Below are positions 20,990 to 31,059 of a stretch of DNA of 64,000 bases, in pieces. Positions within the stretch are counted from its first letter, which is position 1. Each line of letters opens with the position of its first letter. Location: the NCBI GenBank assembly GCA_009760855.2, contig WPIO01000180.1, forward strand, positions 436,001 to 500,000. Reading direction: 5' to 3'. A program made the translations under genes and the position numbers. The notes below the pieces were generated by a model. It was not told the DNA's origin. It saw only the letters and a program-made list of their open reading frames with translations, and ran no database searches. The stretch comes from Cristatella mucedo (taxonomy: Eukaryota; Bryozoa; Phylactolaemata; Cristatellidae).

Positions 20990-22295
20990 TTATTAATAAT
21001 AATAATAATAATGTACTTGATAAAGCGCCCTCAGAGAACTTAATCTCTTTTTAGGTGCTTTACATTTGCTGCAAAGGGAAATGCAATTGAATGGTAAGTA
21101 AAATCATGCTTCAGAAACAAACAAAATGAATAACATGATTAGGGGTGACATGCACAGGTTCAGCATGCAAATGTGGTTAGTGGCAGCATGCCAAGTGTCA
21201 GCACGCATAAGCACGTGAAGAACGAATCACAGGGACCCACTAAATGCTGTCCTAAATAGGTATATTTTTAAGTTCCTTTTAAATGTGGTCAGGTCAGGGG
21301 ATGTTCTGACACTGGTGGGGAGGGAGTTCCAGGCTTTGGGAGCATACGAACTAAATGCATGGTCTCCAAAGGATTTGAGGTTTGTACGAGGTATTTCTAG
21401 ACTGTTAGATTCCGAAAAGCCGGTGGTACGATGCTTGGCCTGATGGGTAGTATATCTGACAGATAGGCTGGAGCCATAGAATGAAGGGACCTAAAAGTGA
21501 GCGAAAAAACCTTGAAGTCAATCCGCTGCTTGACTGGCAGCCAGTGCAGGTCGGCGAGAAGTGGAGTAATGTGGCAACTACGACGGTCACGAAAGAAAAG
21601 CCTAGCTGAAGAGTTTTGCACCAGCTGCAATCGCCTGATCGCACATGCTGGCAGGCCAATAAGCAGTGAGTTGCAGAAGTCGAGACGAGATGTCACGAAT
21701 GCATGGACCAACTTTGACGTGGTATCCTTATCCAAACAAGCCCGAATTTTAGCAATGTTATGAAGCTGAAAATAGGCAGATTTGACTGTGGAGCTGATAT
21801 TGTCGTCTAACGAGAGGTCGCTTTGGAAGATTACACCTAGATTTCGAGCTGATTCGACAGGAGATAAGTTTGCAGAACCATTTTTGAGAGACAGCTTTTC
21901 CAATCTCTGAATCACACTGGGTTTGCCCAAAACTAGTAAGTTAGTTTTGTCATCGTTGAGTTTTAAAAAATTTGCTGCCATCCATGTGCAGATGTCATCA
22001 ATGCATACAGCAAGTGAGTTTAGAGAATTTTAGGTGCTCGAAGGCTGGGGGGACCAAAGCAAAGGTACAACTGAGTTTCATCTGCATAGAAGTGAAAGCC
22101 TAGATTGTGCTTGGCAATCACATCAGCAAGAGGGAGAGTATAAACCGTGAAAAGAACCGGACCTAGTACGGAGCCCTGAGTTACTCCATATTTCAGAGGT
22201 ACTTCAGATGGTCTTTGTCCATTCACGTCGATACTCTGGAGTCTCCCACTGAGCCAATCACTCACCTGAACCACTGCAGAGCGAATTGAGCTGGT
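20990..22295 (-). mobile_element. L2-A LINE, 3' 1.3 kb, reverse
   Basis: On the minus strand it runs from the RT part upstream of the catalytic block (about 22290) to the complete 3' end with hairpin and (ATT)n tail at 20990-21010. The frame at 21397-21981 stays open for 194 codons (FLKLNDDKTNLLVLG, then SRLDFCNSLLIGLPACAIRR) and is one of the better preserved C-terminal regions. YADD is damaged to YADETQLY at about 22065-22100. Confidence 0.85.
21397..21981 (-). pseudogene. L2-A RT C-terminal region (194 codons open)
   Basis: An open frame covering the end of the RT thumb and the C-terminal domain: LNDDKTNLLVLGKPSVIQRL, then LGVIFQSDLSLDD, then LVHAFVTSRLDFCNSLL, then ITPLLADLHWLPVKQRIDFK. 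These blocks follow the palm in L2 elements. The catalytic palm lies upstream in a broken frame, so no active enzyme is encoded. Confidence 0.7.
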
Positions 22296-22599
22296 CTAAG
22301 TGATTTTAGATTTCCCTGTGATATATACATGATGGCATAACGGTTAATCCTTGCTGCTAGCTTTGAAGTGCTGACACTCTGTCCCGACTACGAATATTAC
22401 CAAAATTATCATGTGGGGCTATTCCATGAGTGATTTATTCTGCTATAATCTTATTTTTTGTCATTGATCTAACTGAGCTCTCTGGTTTAGCAGCCGTCAG
22501 ATTTGGCTCTGGAAAAACCTTCTTTGAATGGTCAATTTTGTAGAATTGAAGTGACGACAATATGCTAGCATAGCTTTCAGAAGCCTCAAAAATGCACAA
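22296..22599. other. Unassigned stretch
   Basis: AT-rich sequence with no recognised repeat or coding frame. Confidence 0.4.
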
Positions 22600-22790
22600 G
22601 TTTACTGCTGCATGTGGGTAGTCTCTGTGATTCGTTCTTCATGCGAATGTATCTGCTTACCCTATGCCTGTTACTTGTGGATTGTAACACTAAGCATTTG
22701 GTAAAGCATTATTTGCAGCATCTGTAAAGTGCCTATGGAGAAATCCAGTTCTCTGAGGAAGCTTTCATGTGTATTATTATTAATATTATC
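22600..22790 (+). mobile_element. L2-A variant 3' end
   Basis: A short 3' UTR remnant with GTAAAGTGCCTATGGAGAAA, then TTCTCTGAGGAAGC and an ATT tail. Strongly diverged. Confidence 0.55.
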
Positions 22791-23280
22791 GCATAAAATT
22801 TAATTTATTTCTAGTCGTTTTGCAGATACTGTAAGGAAAGCATCTCCAAAAGATTAACTTATGAGCCAGCTGGTTTGTAAGGCAAGAACTTCCACGTGCA
22901 ATTAACACTGACGGCTAACGGTTCAGATAAATTTGATGCAACAGACGTGACCGGCGGATTGTTCTAACGTCTAGAATCCCAACAGAAATAGTACTTGATA
23001 ATAGCCTGTACTGACTGTACTGTACTGAACTGACTGAAGGATGACACAGATCGAAGAAGAGAAGGTTTACCATATCTAAGGCGTACGATCCACCAAGTCT
23101 CTCAGCTGGCTAGTGCTCAATTAGCCAGCCCAGCATAACGGCAGCAACAGAGGCCGTTGTGACGTGCCAGCCGACAAATTGACTGATCTTGTCATCCCAA
23201 GCCTTCACTGGACCCGACACTGACACGCAGCGACACTGCCAGGTTGTCAAGCTGAGCACAGTGGCAGCCAGCCCACACCA
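22791..23280. other. Unassigned stretch
   Basis: No clear repeat. A minus-strand frame at 23110-23290 encodes a hydrophobic stretch (HVTTASVAAVMLGWLIEH) fused to antisense LINE sequence. I treat it as chance. Confidence 0.35.
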
Positions 23281-24650
23281 GAAACGCCCTCCTATATATG
23301 CAATTGTGGTATCACAACCTGTGACCTTCCTTAAAAGGTTTTCCGAGGTTTCTGCATGCAATATGGCTACCTTAATAAGGTCTAGCAAAAACAGCTCGTC
23401 TCCTGAAGACCCTAGGCCATCATCTCCGTGCTCTTCGCTGGCAGACCGACTTAGCCCTGGAGTAACCAAGATTTGTATTGCGTCTTTGCGAAAAGGGGTC
23501 GTCCCCAAGTCCTTCAAATCGGAAATCGTTCGACCCATACTTAAAAGGCCTGGATTAGATTCAAAGGCCCTTGCGAATTATCGCTCAGTTTTCCTCTTTT
23601 CTTTCTTGCCAAAGATTCTTGAAAAAATTGTTTCTAAGCAGCTGGTTGAATGCATCGAAACAAATAAATGACGGAAACTTTTTAATAAGGATTCAAGAGG
23701 CAGGACTCCACTTAAACTGCTCTCCTTCGCGTTTACTATGACATTCAACGTGGGAACTACGACGGGAATGTCACTGCCCTAGCTCTGCATGATCTGACAG
23801 CGGCCTTTGAAACTATTGATCGCGATTTTCTACTTGAACAATTGAGAACAGCGATTGGTCTGGCAGACGAAGCACTGGCGTCGTTTAAAATTGTACTTGT
23901 CTGGTCGTGCAAGATCCGTGTCGTGTGGGGGTCAGGTCTCACGCACGAGACGGGTCACCTGTGGAGTCCCTCGAGGGTCTGTAATCGGTCCCTTGCTGCT
24001 GTCCATTTATATTCAACCTCTGGGGAAAGTGATTAAGGCCAATGGAATATGTATCACTTTTATGCTGACGGTACTCAGCTGTATTTGTCATTCAAACCGT
24101 CGGAATGTAATGCAGCAACTGAGAAACTAAATGCTTACCTTGCAAACAGTCGATCCTAGATATCGGAAAACTTCTTGAAACTAAATCACAATAAAACCGA
24201 ACTGCTGTTAATTAGACACTTTAAGCGTGTGGCTGAATCAAAAAGCTTTGCTCTTCTAATAGGTGATGCTGTAGTGCGACCATCACCTCGCGCTAGAAAA
24301 ATTAGGTGTCGTTTTCGGCAGCTGCCTCAATTTTAAAAACTTCATTAAGCAGACTGCTTCAGCAGCGACTTCTGCAGACGTGATGGCTAGCCATCACGTC
24401 TGATCCCTATCCAAGATTAGGAGCTGTCTTCTGCAGTAGCTTGCCAAACATTTAACTTTCCCCTTGTTTCTGTCTCGGCTTGATTATTGTAATTCCCTTT
24501 GGGTGGGCTAAAAAGAAAAGAAACTACGCCACTGAAGCTGACTATGAATATGGTGGCAAGGTTAGTTTTCGAGTCCTAGAGGTTTGCGCACGTGTCTCCT
24601 TTGCCTGTTAACGAGTCGGTAGAAATTCAGGTGCTGTATCAGCCGTAATA
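23281..24650 (+). mobile_element. L2-B LINE fragment, linker to C-terminal region
   Basis: The plus strand matches L2-B from the linker (SKNSSSPEDPRPSS at about 23389) through RT (TVALALHDLTAAFET-like at about 23775, and the region before the catalytic block at about 24055) to the C-terminus (about 24640). Frames are broken repeatedly and no 3' tail is present. The stretch 24651-24919 is mostly unassigned; it ends in a short endonuclease-like piece with SDHTLISL. Confidence 0.75.
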
Positions 24651-24919
24651 TGCTGGCTATATTTAATGTGATTTTCTAATACTATGCAGTTGTTAGCCCT
24701 AAGAGCAAATGATTGAGCACTGTGTTTGGTGTGTTGGCAGAATCAGGTCTTTGCTTATTGCAGACGTTAGCCTTAACTACAAAGTGTCTAGCGGTCATAT
24801 AAGGTACAATGCTCCAAGGACTAATCACTCAATGAAATATTCTTCCACGAGCTTATGCTTTCGTCTTTGACTGCTTCCAAATTCTGCCCTTCTGACCACA
24901 CGCTGATCTCATTATTTAT

Positions 24920-25230
24920 TGCGGTTTGATTATATGCAGGCTGGTACTGCTCCTTTCCTAAACAGCTGTTGGAAGCATCGTCGAGAGGGGCCTGGTACAC
25001 AGCTATGGTCCGCTTCTAATGAAGCATTAACACAGGCCGATAACCCGCTGGTAAACAGATGGCAGATTCACTATCGGGGTCTGCGAATGCACAGCCGTGG
25101 TCGAGGTGGGGGGACTCGAGTGGGAGAGAGGTCGAGGGACGTCGTATTCCCTCTGCTCTGTCAGTAGTATAATGAATTGTTGGTGTTGGTTCTGTTCCAG
25201 CATTATGTGTGCTGTGCAAATCAAAGCACA
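24920..25230 (+). repeat. 5' LTR of the autonomous-type gypsy element
   Basis: Starts TGCGGTTTGATTATATGC and ends AATCAAAGCACA. The ends are inverted-repeat related (GGTTTGATT and AATCAAAGC). It is closest to the LTR at 31060 and more distant from the LTRs at 20082, 25547 and 27353. Confidence 0.8.
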
Positions 25231-25245
25231 CGAGCTATTTTGTTG

Positions 25246-25541
25246 GATGAAGTCGATGGCGTCAATGGCAGTGCTAGCCAAAATCACACATAATGATGGC
25301 GAAACGGTCTTCGACGAGTGAGTACGTCGACAGGACTCCGTGGCCAAGACGCGCAAGGTTAAAGATGTCGACCTTGCTGCACTCATGCCCTTGTATTTAA
25401 CTGGCGGAGATTTGGCAGTCTATGAAGGGTTAATGGACGTAGATAAAAGTGACTATGCGAAGGTAAAACGCTCACTCAGCGCAGCGTTCGTCTGATTGTT
25501 TCTGCGCGTACGATGAGTTGTCGAGCAGAAAACTTACTTAG
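25246..25541 (+). pseudogene. Gypsy gag, 5' piece (interrupted by nested element)
   Basis: A plus-strand frame from an ATG at 25246 with VLAKITHNDGETVFDE, a TGA, then LAALMPLYLTGGDLAVYEGL and SDYAKVKRSLSAAF. The hydrophobic GGDLAVYEGL and YAKVKxxLxxAF blocks are typical of gypsy capsid. The frame carries TGA codons. The gag continues after the nested element at 27654. Confidence 0.65.
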
Positions 25542-25546
25542 GGTGA

Positions 25547-25850
25547 TCTAGTTCGATTGCATGCGGGCTAGTACCGCTCCTTTCCTAAACAGCTGGTTGG
25601 AGCATTCTCGAGTGGGGACTGTGCACAGCTGCGGTCAGCTTCTAATGAGGCGTTGACACAGGTCGATAACCCGCTGGTAAACAAATGGTGGATTCCCATC
25701 GGGGTTGGCCAAGGGACAGCTGGAGTCGAGGAGAGGAGAGAGTGTGAGAAGGGGTTGAAGGCATTCGTGCGCATTGCGGCTCCGTGCCTTGTGCAATAAA
25801 ACGTTGGCGTTGTTCAACGGCTGGCTCTTTGATGTGCGAACCAAACTACA
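25547..25850 (+). repeat. 5' LTR of the non-autonomous element
   Basis: Starts TCTAGTTCGATTGCATGCGG (a mutated TGTAGTTTG) and ends CCAAACTACA. It contains GTGCAATAAAACG, the poly(A) signal, near 25791. Confidence 0.85.
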
Positions 25851-25859
25851 AGCTATTTC

Positions 25860-26404
25860 GTGGGATGGAGCCGATGACGCCCTTGGAGATGTTTTGTGTA
25901 GCGTCCCTAGGCTTCGATGGCTTCGGAGACTTCGTTGGCTGGCTGCTGAACTTCGAGAGGGAGATCGAGAAAAGTGGCTACGAACCAAGTGAGTGTCACT
26001 TGTTTTTGCTCCTTGCGATGCAAGGCGTCGTCACGTTTGCCTCGAGGCTCTGGCAGGCAGTTCAGGATGACTATGCCAAGCTTCGTGAGGCCCTAGTGAG
26101 GGCATTCACCTCGCCGACCGGTAGAGAGCGATTGCTACACGATGATCTGGTAAAGGCTGGTCGGATTGAGAGTGCCAACAGGAGCGACCGAAAGCGGCAG
26201 CAGCGATCACCGACTGTGTGCCAGGCGACAAAGGTTTGTCAGGCTGTCACGTCGTGGCGGCAGGCAGCGGCTCTTAAAGCGGTGACGGTTGATCAGGCTT
26301 CGATGGTGTTCCATGAAGCAACGGCGTTGTGCAAGGCAACGGTCAGCGGTGTGGCTGAGGCAACAGAGAGTGCGACGATGCATGAAGAGGTGGCGTCCGC
26401 GTAG
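25860..26404 (+). CDS. Gag-like ORF of the non-autonomous element
   Basis: Open from within the LTR to a TAG at 26402-26404. The part after the LTR has GFDGFGDFVGWLLNFEREIE, then CHLFLLLAMQGVVTFASRLW, then DDYAKLREALVRAFTSPTGR, then DDLVKAGRIE. The block order and the YAKLREALxxAF motif resemble the capsid part of Ty3/gypsy gag and the gag of its host element. No zinc knuckle and no protease follow. After the basic block RSDRKRQQR the sequence becomes alanine-rich with a seven-residue period and continues as repeats past the stop. It may once have made a particle protein. Its true start is unknown; an upstream ATG lies inside the LTR at 25784. Confidence 0.6.
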
Positions 26405-26560
26405 AAAGCGCTGGCTTCCGCGTGGAAGGCGGCGGCGTCCAAGACAGAGTCGGCGGCCTCCGTGACACAGTCGGCGGCGTCCGCGTTAGAGTTGGCGGTG
26501 TCCGCGACAGAGTCGGTGGCGTCCTTGACAGAGTCGGTGGCGTCCTCGACAGAGGCGTTG
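26393..26560 (+). repeat. 21-bp tandem repeat, eight units, encoding heptapeptides
   Basis: Eight contiguous 21-bp units near GCGTCCGCGACAGAGTCGGT(G), in the frame of the gag-like ORF. They encode heptapeptides of the type A-S-x-T-E-S-V/A. The first unit contains the TAG that ends the ORF. Looser seven-codon periodicity extends before it (from about 26340) and after it to about 26870, with two more TAG codons. Confidence 0.85.
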
Positions 26561-27157
26561 GCCTGCGATGGAGCGAAAGCCATGAAGGTAACTTTGGACT
26601 GCGACCAGCCGGTGGGCTGTGACGCGGTGCAGGCCGGAGAGCGTATGCAGACCAAAGAGTCTGCACGGGACGGCAAGACTGTCTAGGAAGGAGAGTCTGT
26701 GCTGGCCGCAGAGACTGTGTAGACCGAGGAGTCCGCACAGGCCGGAGAGTCTGAGCAGCACGTGGAGTCAGCTCGAGACGTAGGGACTGTGAAGGTGGGA
26801 GAGGATGTGAAAGCCGGAGAAGCAGCTGCGCATGTCGGAGACGCGGATGCAGAATCTGATGGAGCGGCTGCGGCCGAGGTCAGCAAAACGGTGGCTGTGG
26901 ACGTCAGCTCGGCAGCGATGGCCTGTGACTCACGCTGCCGGCTGGTTGCAAAAGGCCGTGCACCAGCGCGCCTCCTGTGAGCAGCTGTAAGGTAGCCAGC
27001 CCGCCTGTGGGGTCAGCTGTTGATGTTGGCTGCTATGCCCATACGGCACTGCATGTGTAATGTCGCATTTGTAGAGGCTTGGCTCGCTCAATGCTGCCCT
27101 GTAGATTGCAGCCACTGTGTTGGTGTAGCAAAGTTGTGACCTTAAGGTCATCGGTGA

Positions 27158-27346
27158 GCCGTAATGGCTCACTAGCTCAGGCGGTTGCTTTTCACGACCT
27201 CGGCCCCCGAGGTCGTGGGCTCAAATCCTGCAGTGGGCGATCCTTTATCGCCACTGCAAGCGGTGGCGATAACCTTAAAGGCTCTTCTGTCGCTACACAA
27301 AAGAGGCTCTTAAATCAGCTAGCATTTATTTATTTATTCATTTAAG
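27158..27346 (+). mobile_element. SINE-1 copy inserted beside the polypurine tract
   Basis: A full SINE-1: AATGGCTCACTAGCTCAGGC (A-box region), GGGCTCAAATCC (B-box), hairpin block ATCGCCACTGCAAGCGGTGG, then CTTCTGTCGCTACACAAAAG and a (TTTA)n tail. It separates GTGACCTTAAGGTCA from AAGGGGGCG, which are contiguous at 31037-31059. It is therefore younger than the LTR element it entered. Confidence 0.9.
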
Positions 27347-27352
27347 GGGGCG

Positions 27353-27648
27353 TGTAGTTTGATTGCATGCGGGCTGGTCCTCAATAGCTGGTGGGAGCAT
27401 CCTCGAGAGGGGCCTGTGCACAGCTGTGGTCCGCTTCTAACGAAGCGTTGACACAGGCCGATAACCCGCTGGTAAACCGATGATAAATTCACCATCGGAT
27501 TCGGCCAAGGGACAGCCAGAGTCGAGGAGATGAGACTAGAGTGTGACAAGGGGCGGAAGCAGTCGTGCGTCTTGCGGCTCCGTGCCTTGAGCAATATATC
27601 GTTGCCATTGTTCATCGGCTGGCTCTCTGATGTGCGAACCAAACTACA
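27353..27648 (+). repeat. 3' LTR of the non-autonomous element
   Basis: Starts TGTAGTTTGATTGCATGCGG and ends CCAAACTACA. The termini TGTAGTTTG and CAAACTACA are exact inverted repeats. It carries GAGCAATATATCG where the other copies have AATAAA. Confidence 0.9.
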
Positions 27649-27653
27649 GGTGA

Positions 27654-28140
27654 GTCACCAGACGTTTACTTTGCCGATCTTGCTCACTTGGCGTTCATTG
27701 TCTTTGCTGCTCAAGTGGGGGGCACCTGCGTATCCCTCTGAGTCTTTGCTGGAGTGGGCATATATGTTGGGCCTACCCAATAATGTAAAGCGTCAGCTGC
27801 GAGCAGCGTGAAAGCTTAACAAAGCTGAGTTTCTCATGCTGGTTGAAATGTCGAGGGACTTTGTCTCGTCAAGTGAGACATGTCTCGATGGCCGTTTTGA
27901 GGATCAATTCGCTCAGACCCGTGGCGCCGTGGTGCAGTCTAGGTTGGACACGCAAAAGCGGTACACTGACCGGCCTTTACGAAGCGAAAGCGGCTTTTCT
28001 GGATCTGCGGCGATCTGAATCATCTAGCTGCTACGTGTGGCAAAACGTTCTGCGATCAAAACAAAAAACGACTAAGGGGAACCGTCAGCACCTTCGCCAG
28101 TGTGTTCTTCTTGACTCCTGCGTGATTACCCTAGATTGAC
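27654..28140 (+). pseudogene. Gypsy gag, 3' piece of the host element
   Basis: It continues the gag interrupted at 25541. Open pieces include SLLEWAYMLGLPNNVKRQLR at about 27740-27800, then a TGA, then KLNKAEFLMLVEMSRDF. Near 28030 a CYV block followed by a GKTFCDQ string in the next frame looks like a frameshifted zinc knuckle. Confidence 0.65.
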
Positions 28141-28437
28141 GTGATGTTGAATGGCCGTCTCGCTACTGCACTTGTTGACACTGGCTGCTCCCGCACGGTG
28201 CTTGCAGCAGTGCTAGCCTCCTCACGTAATCAGCAGCCTGTCAGGGATGGTATCTTGATGATGAATGGTGACCGGGCTTTGTTTACCTCTTCATGTAAGG
28301 TCAGTCTGTTAATTAAAGGAGTACCACTGGAGGTTAATGGTTTGATGACCAATATAATTTCTTGCTGGGACATCTTATTTGGGATGGATGTCATAAGAGC
28401 CCTAGGTGGCCTTCGTGTAGGGCACGCACGGCGGTGA
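28141..28437 (+). pseudogene. Gypsy retropepsin-like protease
   Basis: A 98-codon open frame. The aspartic protease active site ALVDTGCSRTVL has D13-T14-G15, and a later block, ILFGMDVIRALGG, matches the second conserved part of retropepsins. It is preceded and followed by broken frames of gag and pol. Without continuous pol it cannot be made as part of a polyprotein. Confidence 0.75.
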
Positions 28438-28689
28438 AAGCCAAATTGACTTTGGTAATGAGGCTCCAGCGACCCGACGCATCCGTGGCGAAAGAAACAG
28501 TGTGACCTGCCCTCGCTTTCCCTGGCCATTGACGTCTCACTCGTTGCAAAGGTCGGAAATTCGAGCGAGCTTACAGTCTCAGACAAAGTTTTTACTGCCG
28601 TATTCCACGATGGCGCGTGGCACGTGCACTGGAACTGGAAAGAAGGCGTACAGGCCCCCTTGCTGCAGAACCGCGTGTCCTCATATCGC

Positions 28690-29770
28690 ATCCCGGCTGA
28701 GGTAGAAGCAGAATATGAACGGTAAGTGGAGGACTGGATAAAGTGTGGTTGGCTTCAACCTTTTCACGGGGAGTGCGGTGGGCTGATTCACTTGATTGCG
28801 GTGGTCCAAAGCAGCAAAGGGAAAGTGAGGCCCGTCCTCGACTATCGAGAGCTCAACCAGTTCGTGTCGAGCCACACGGCTGAAAGGGCAGTAATAAACT
28901 TCGTGCATGGCGGCGAATGGGACGAAACGTAAGCGCCGTGGACCTGCGTAAGGCCTATTTGCAAATTCACGTAGACCCGTCATTGTGGAAGTACCAGGTG
29001 GTTGAATGTCATGGCCGCCGATACTGCCTGACTCGCCTGGGTTTCGGCCTCAACGTTGCACCACAAAAAATGACTGCTACCTTAAATAAAGTGTTTCCAT
29101 GGATGAGTGAGTCAGATCCGGCACGGGTTTGTATGCTGACGACATTTTGGTAAATAATGGTATGGTCTGAAACGACCGTGTGATCAAGTTTCTTAGCGAG
29201 TAAGGACTTAAAGCAAAACCACCCAATAAGTTAGAGGGTGGTCGTGTCCTATACCTCCGCATTGACAGTAAACGCCACGAGCTCGTATGGCGCCGAGATA
29301 ATGCCATAGGCTCCGTACTGTCTGTGATGACGCTGCGAGAGTTATTTTCTTGGTGTGGGTAACTCGTCGGGCATTTTCCGGTAGCCGGCTGGCTGCGACC
29401 CGCTTGCAGTTACCTCAAAAGTATAGCCAGCGATCCGGATAGGGACAGTAAAGTGCCGAGTGAGGTTTTGGAAATTGCTCACGACGTCCAAGGCAGGGTG
29501 CTGGCTTCTGATTTGGTCACTGGCTTGTGGCAGGTGGCCAATGTCGTCAGTGGAAAACTGTGGTGCAATGCGAGCAGCATCGCTATTGGAACGTGCTTTG
29601 AGATTGACGGTACAGTTGTTGAGGATGCCTCGCGGCTTACGAAAGCGCGACGACACCTCGCATAGCAACACTACCAAGTTATAAGCCGTCATCAAGGCCT
29701 CAACATCCCTATTGCGTAGGGACTTCAGAAAGTTCAAGTTGTTACAGATTCGACTTCGACGTTTGGTTGG
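28690..29770 (+). pseudogene. Gypsy reverse transcriptase and RNase H remnant
   Basis: RT blocks: WIKCGWLQPF (28735), GKVRPVLDYRELNQFV (28822), SAVDLRKAYLQI (28929), RYCLTRLGFGLNVAP (29019). The catalytic YADDILVN is encoded at 29132-29155, but in a different frame from the blocks before it. RNase H-like blocks follow: VVEDASRLTKARRH (about 29615) and VTDSTSTFGW (about 29739). Several stops (for example TAA at 28931) make it inactive. Confidence 0.8.
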
Positions 29771-29779
29771 CTTTAGTCA

Positions 29780-30590
29780 TTGATCGATGGGGATAAACCC
29801 GTGAGGACGCGCGGCATGGGAGAGGTGATAATTAGACGGCGACTGGGCCTACTCCTCGATATTGTAGCGAAGTGCAGTCTGGAGACGACTGTGAGTCTAG
29901 TAAGGTCGCCAGAGAACAAAGCAGACCAGCTGACGCGAGTTCCGCAAAAGTGGTTGAAGTTCACGACTTGCTGTGCCGGTGCCGTCGCTGCTGAGGTCAG
30001 TTTGGCGGCTCCCGATGTCGGCCTCAAGCAATTCCACAATCTGCACCACTTGGGCGTCGACAGGACGCTATACTTGGCAAGGCTATGTCACCCTAATGCA
30101 AACATACGCAGAACCGATGTAGAACGGATTGTTCGTTCTTGTCTGAGCTGTAGATCAGTGGAACCGTCGCCGATTTTGGGGCAGCGAGGCAGTCTTGAAG
30201 TCACCAAATCCTGGTTTCGCTTGCGATCGATGTCATACTACCGCTATGAGAAATATCTGACGCTGGTTGACTGCGGGCCCAGCAAATCTACGCTGTGGCA
30301 GCACATTCCTAGCGAAGATGTGCACCTTATCATCAGAGTACTGGAAAAAATCTTTCGAGAGAGAGGCCCACCAACCCAACTTCTGATGGATAACAGCGCC
30401 TCGTTCTGATCTGAGGCAGTTCGGCATCTCTGCGAACGCTGGAGCGTTGAGACCATCTGCATGCATCGGACTATCAAGGGCATGACAGCTCGTACCGATA
30501 GAGGAGTACTAGATATGGTGTATTGGTACAATTCGACGCCGACAGAGGGGATAAAGGGCGAAACCGTGCCTCGTAGACGGTTATTCACGT
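29780..30590 (+). pseudogene. End of RNase H region and integrase remnant
   Basis: The 209-codon frame at 29780-30409 begins with a block after RNase H (ENKADQLTRVPQKWL). It continues into integrase: a zinc-binding HNLHHLG...CLSC arrangement, then YLTLVDCGPSKSTLW and PPTQLLMDNSASF, with the first two catalytic aspartates visible. The frame stops at 30409. YWYNSTPTEG follows at about 30520 in a broken frame. Confidence 0.8.
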
Positions 30591-30594
30591 ATTA

Positions 30595-30963
30595 ATGGCG
30601 GTGCCCGCTTCAGCTGAAGAAGGCTCAGCACTGCAATGCCCAATCTCCTATCAACTACATAGCGGGACAAAGGTTTTTGTGAAACCAGCCAATGCATGGA
30701 GTACGACAGAATGGCCGGAATGCACTGTGACCTCGGGGACTAACGGCCTTGGCGTCGAGGGCAACGGAATCCGAAGGCATGTGTCGGACGTCTGGCTAGC
30801 TCCGGACGCTGGGCCGGTATTACCTGCTCAGCCGCCAGCACACTCCCAGATACGGAGCGAAGATGATGAGTATTGCGGGGCAGAGGAAAGGGGCGGCCTC
30901 CAGCTTCACATGCGGTCGGAACTGCAGTGCTCGCGTTGGTTCTCCGACTACGTCATGGACTGA
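30595..30963 (+). pseudogene. Post-integrase C-terminal region of the gypsy element
   Basis: A 122-codon frame with TKVFVKPANAWSTTEWPE, then TNGLGVEGNGIRRHVSDVWL, which resembles the small SH3-like domain found after integrase in many Ty3/gypsy elements. The rest has no motif. The stop at 30963 is about 100 bases before the 3' LTR. Confidence 0.6.
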
Positions 30964-31059
30964 TCTGTACGTCACGGCACGGAAGTTTGCTTAAACGACG
31001 ATACATTGCCGCTGCTTGCATTGCTGCAGGAAACGTGTGACCTTAAGGTCAAGGGGGCG

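Larger units (their letters stand above)
25547..27648 (+). mobile_element. Non-autonomous LTR retrotransposon, complete, nested in a gypsy gag gene
   Basis: A 2,102-bp element: LTR 25547-25850, interior 25851-27352, LTR 27353-27648. Exact 5-bp duplications GGTGA flank it (25542-25546 and 27649-27653). The interior has a gag-like ORF and heptapeptide repeats, but no protease, RT, RNase H or integrase. The bases after the 5' LTR (AGCTATTTCGTGGGATG) match those after the LTR of the host element with few changes, and the pre-LTR block (GTGACCTTAAGGTCA, then AAGGGGGCG) is shared too. It therefore probably uses the enzymes of that gypsy family (inference). A SINE-1 copy sits beside the polypurine tract. 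Confidence 0.9.

Noticed and set aside
23110-23538. 142-codon minus-strand frame with a hydrophobic C-terminus
   Set aside because: Most of it is antisense to an L2-B copy and the rest shows no motif.
26343-26738. Long minus-strand frames rich in Pro, Thr and Arg, and in Leu and Cys, opposite the heptapeptide repeats
   Set aside because: They are antisense readings of the 21-bp repeat, which stays open in several frames because its unit is a multiple of three.
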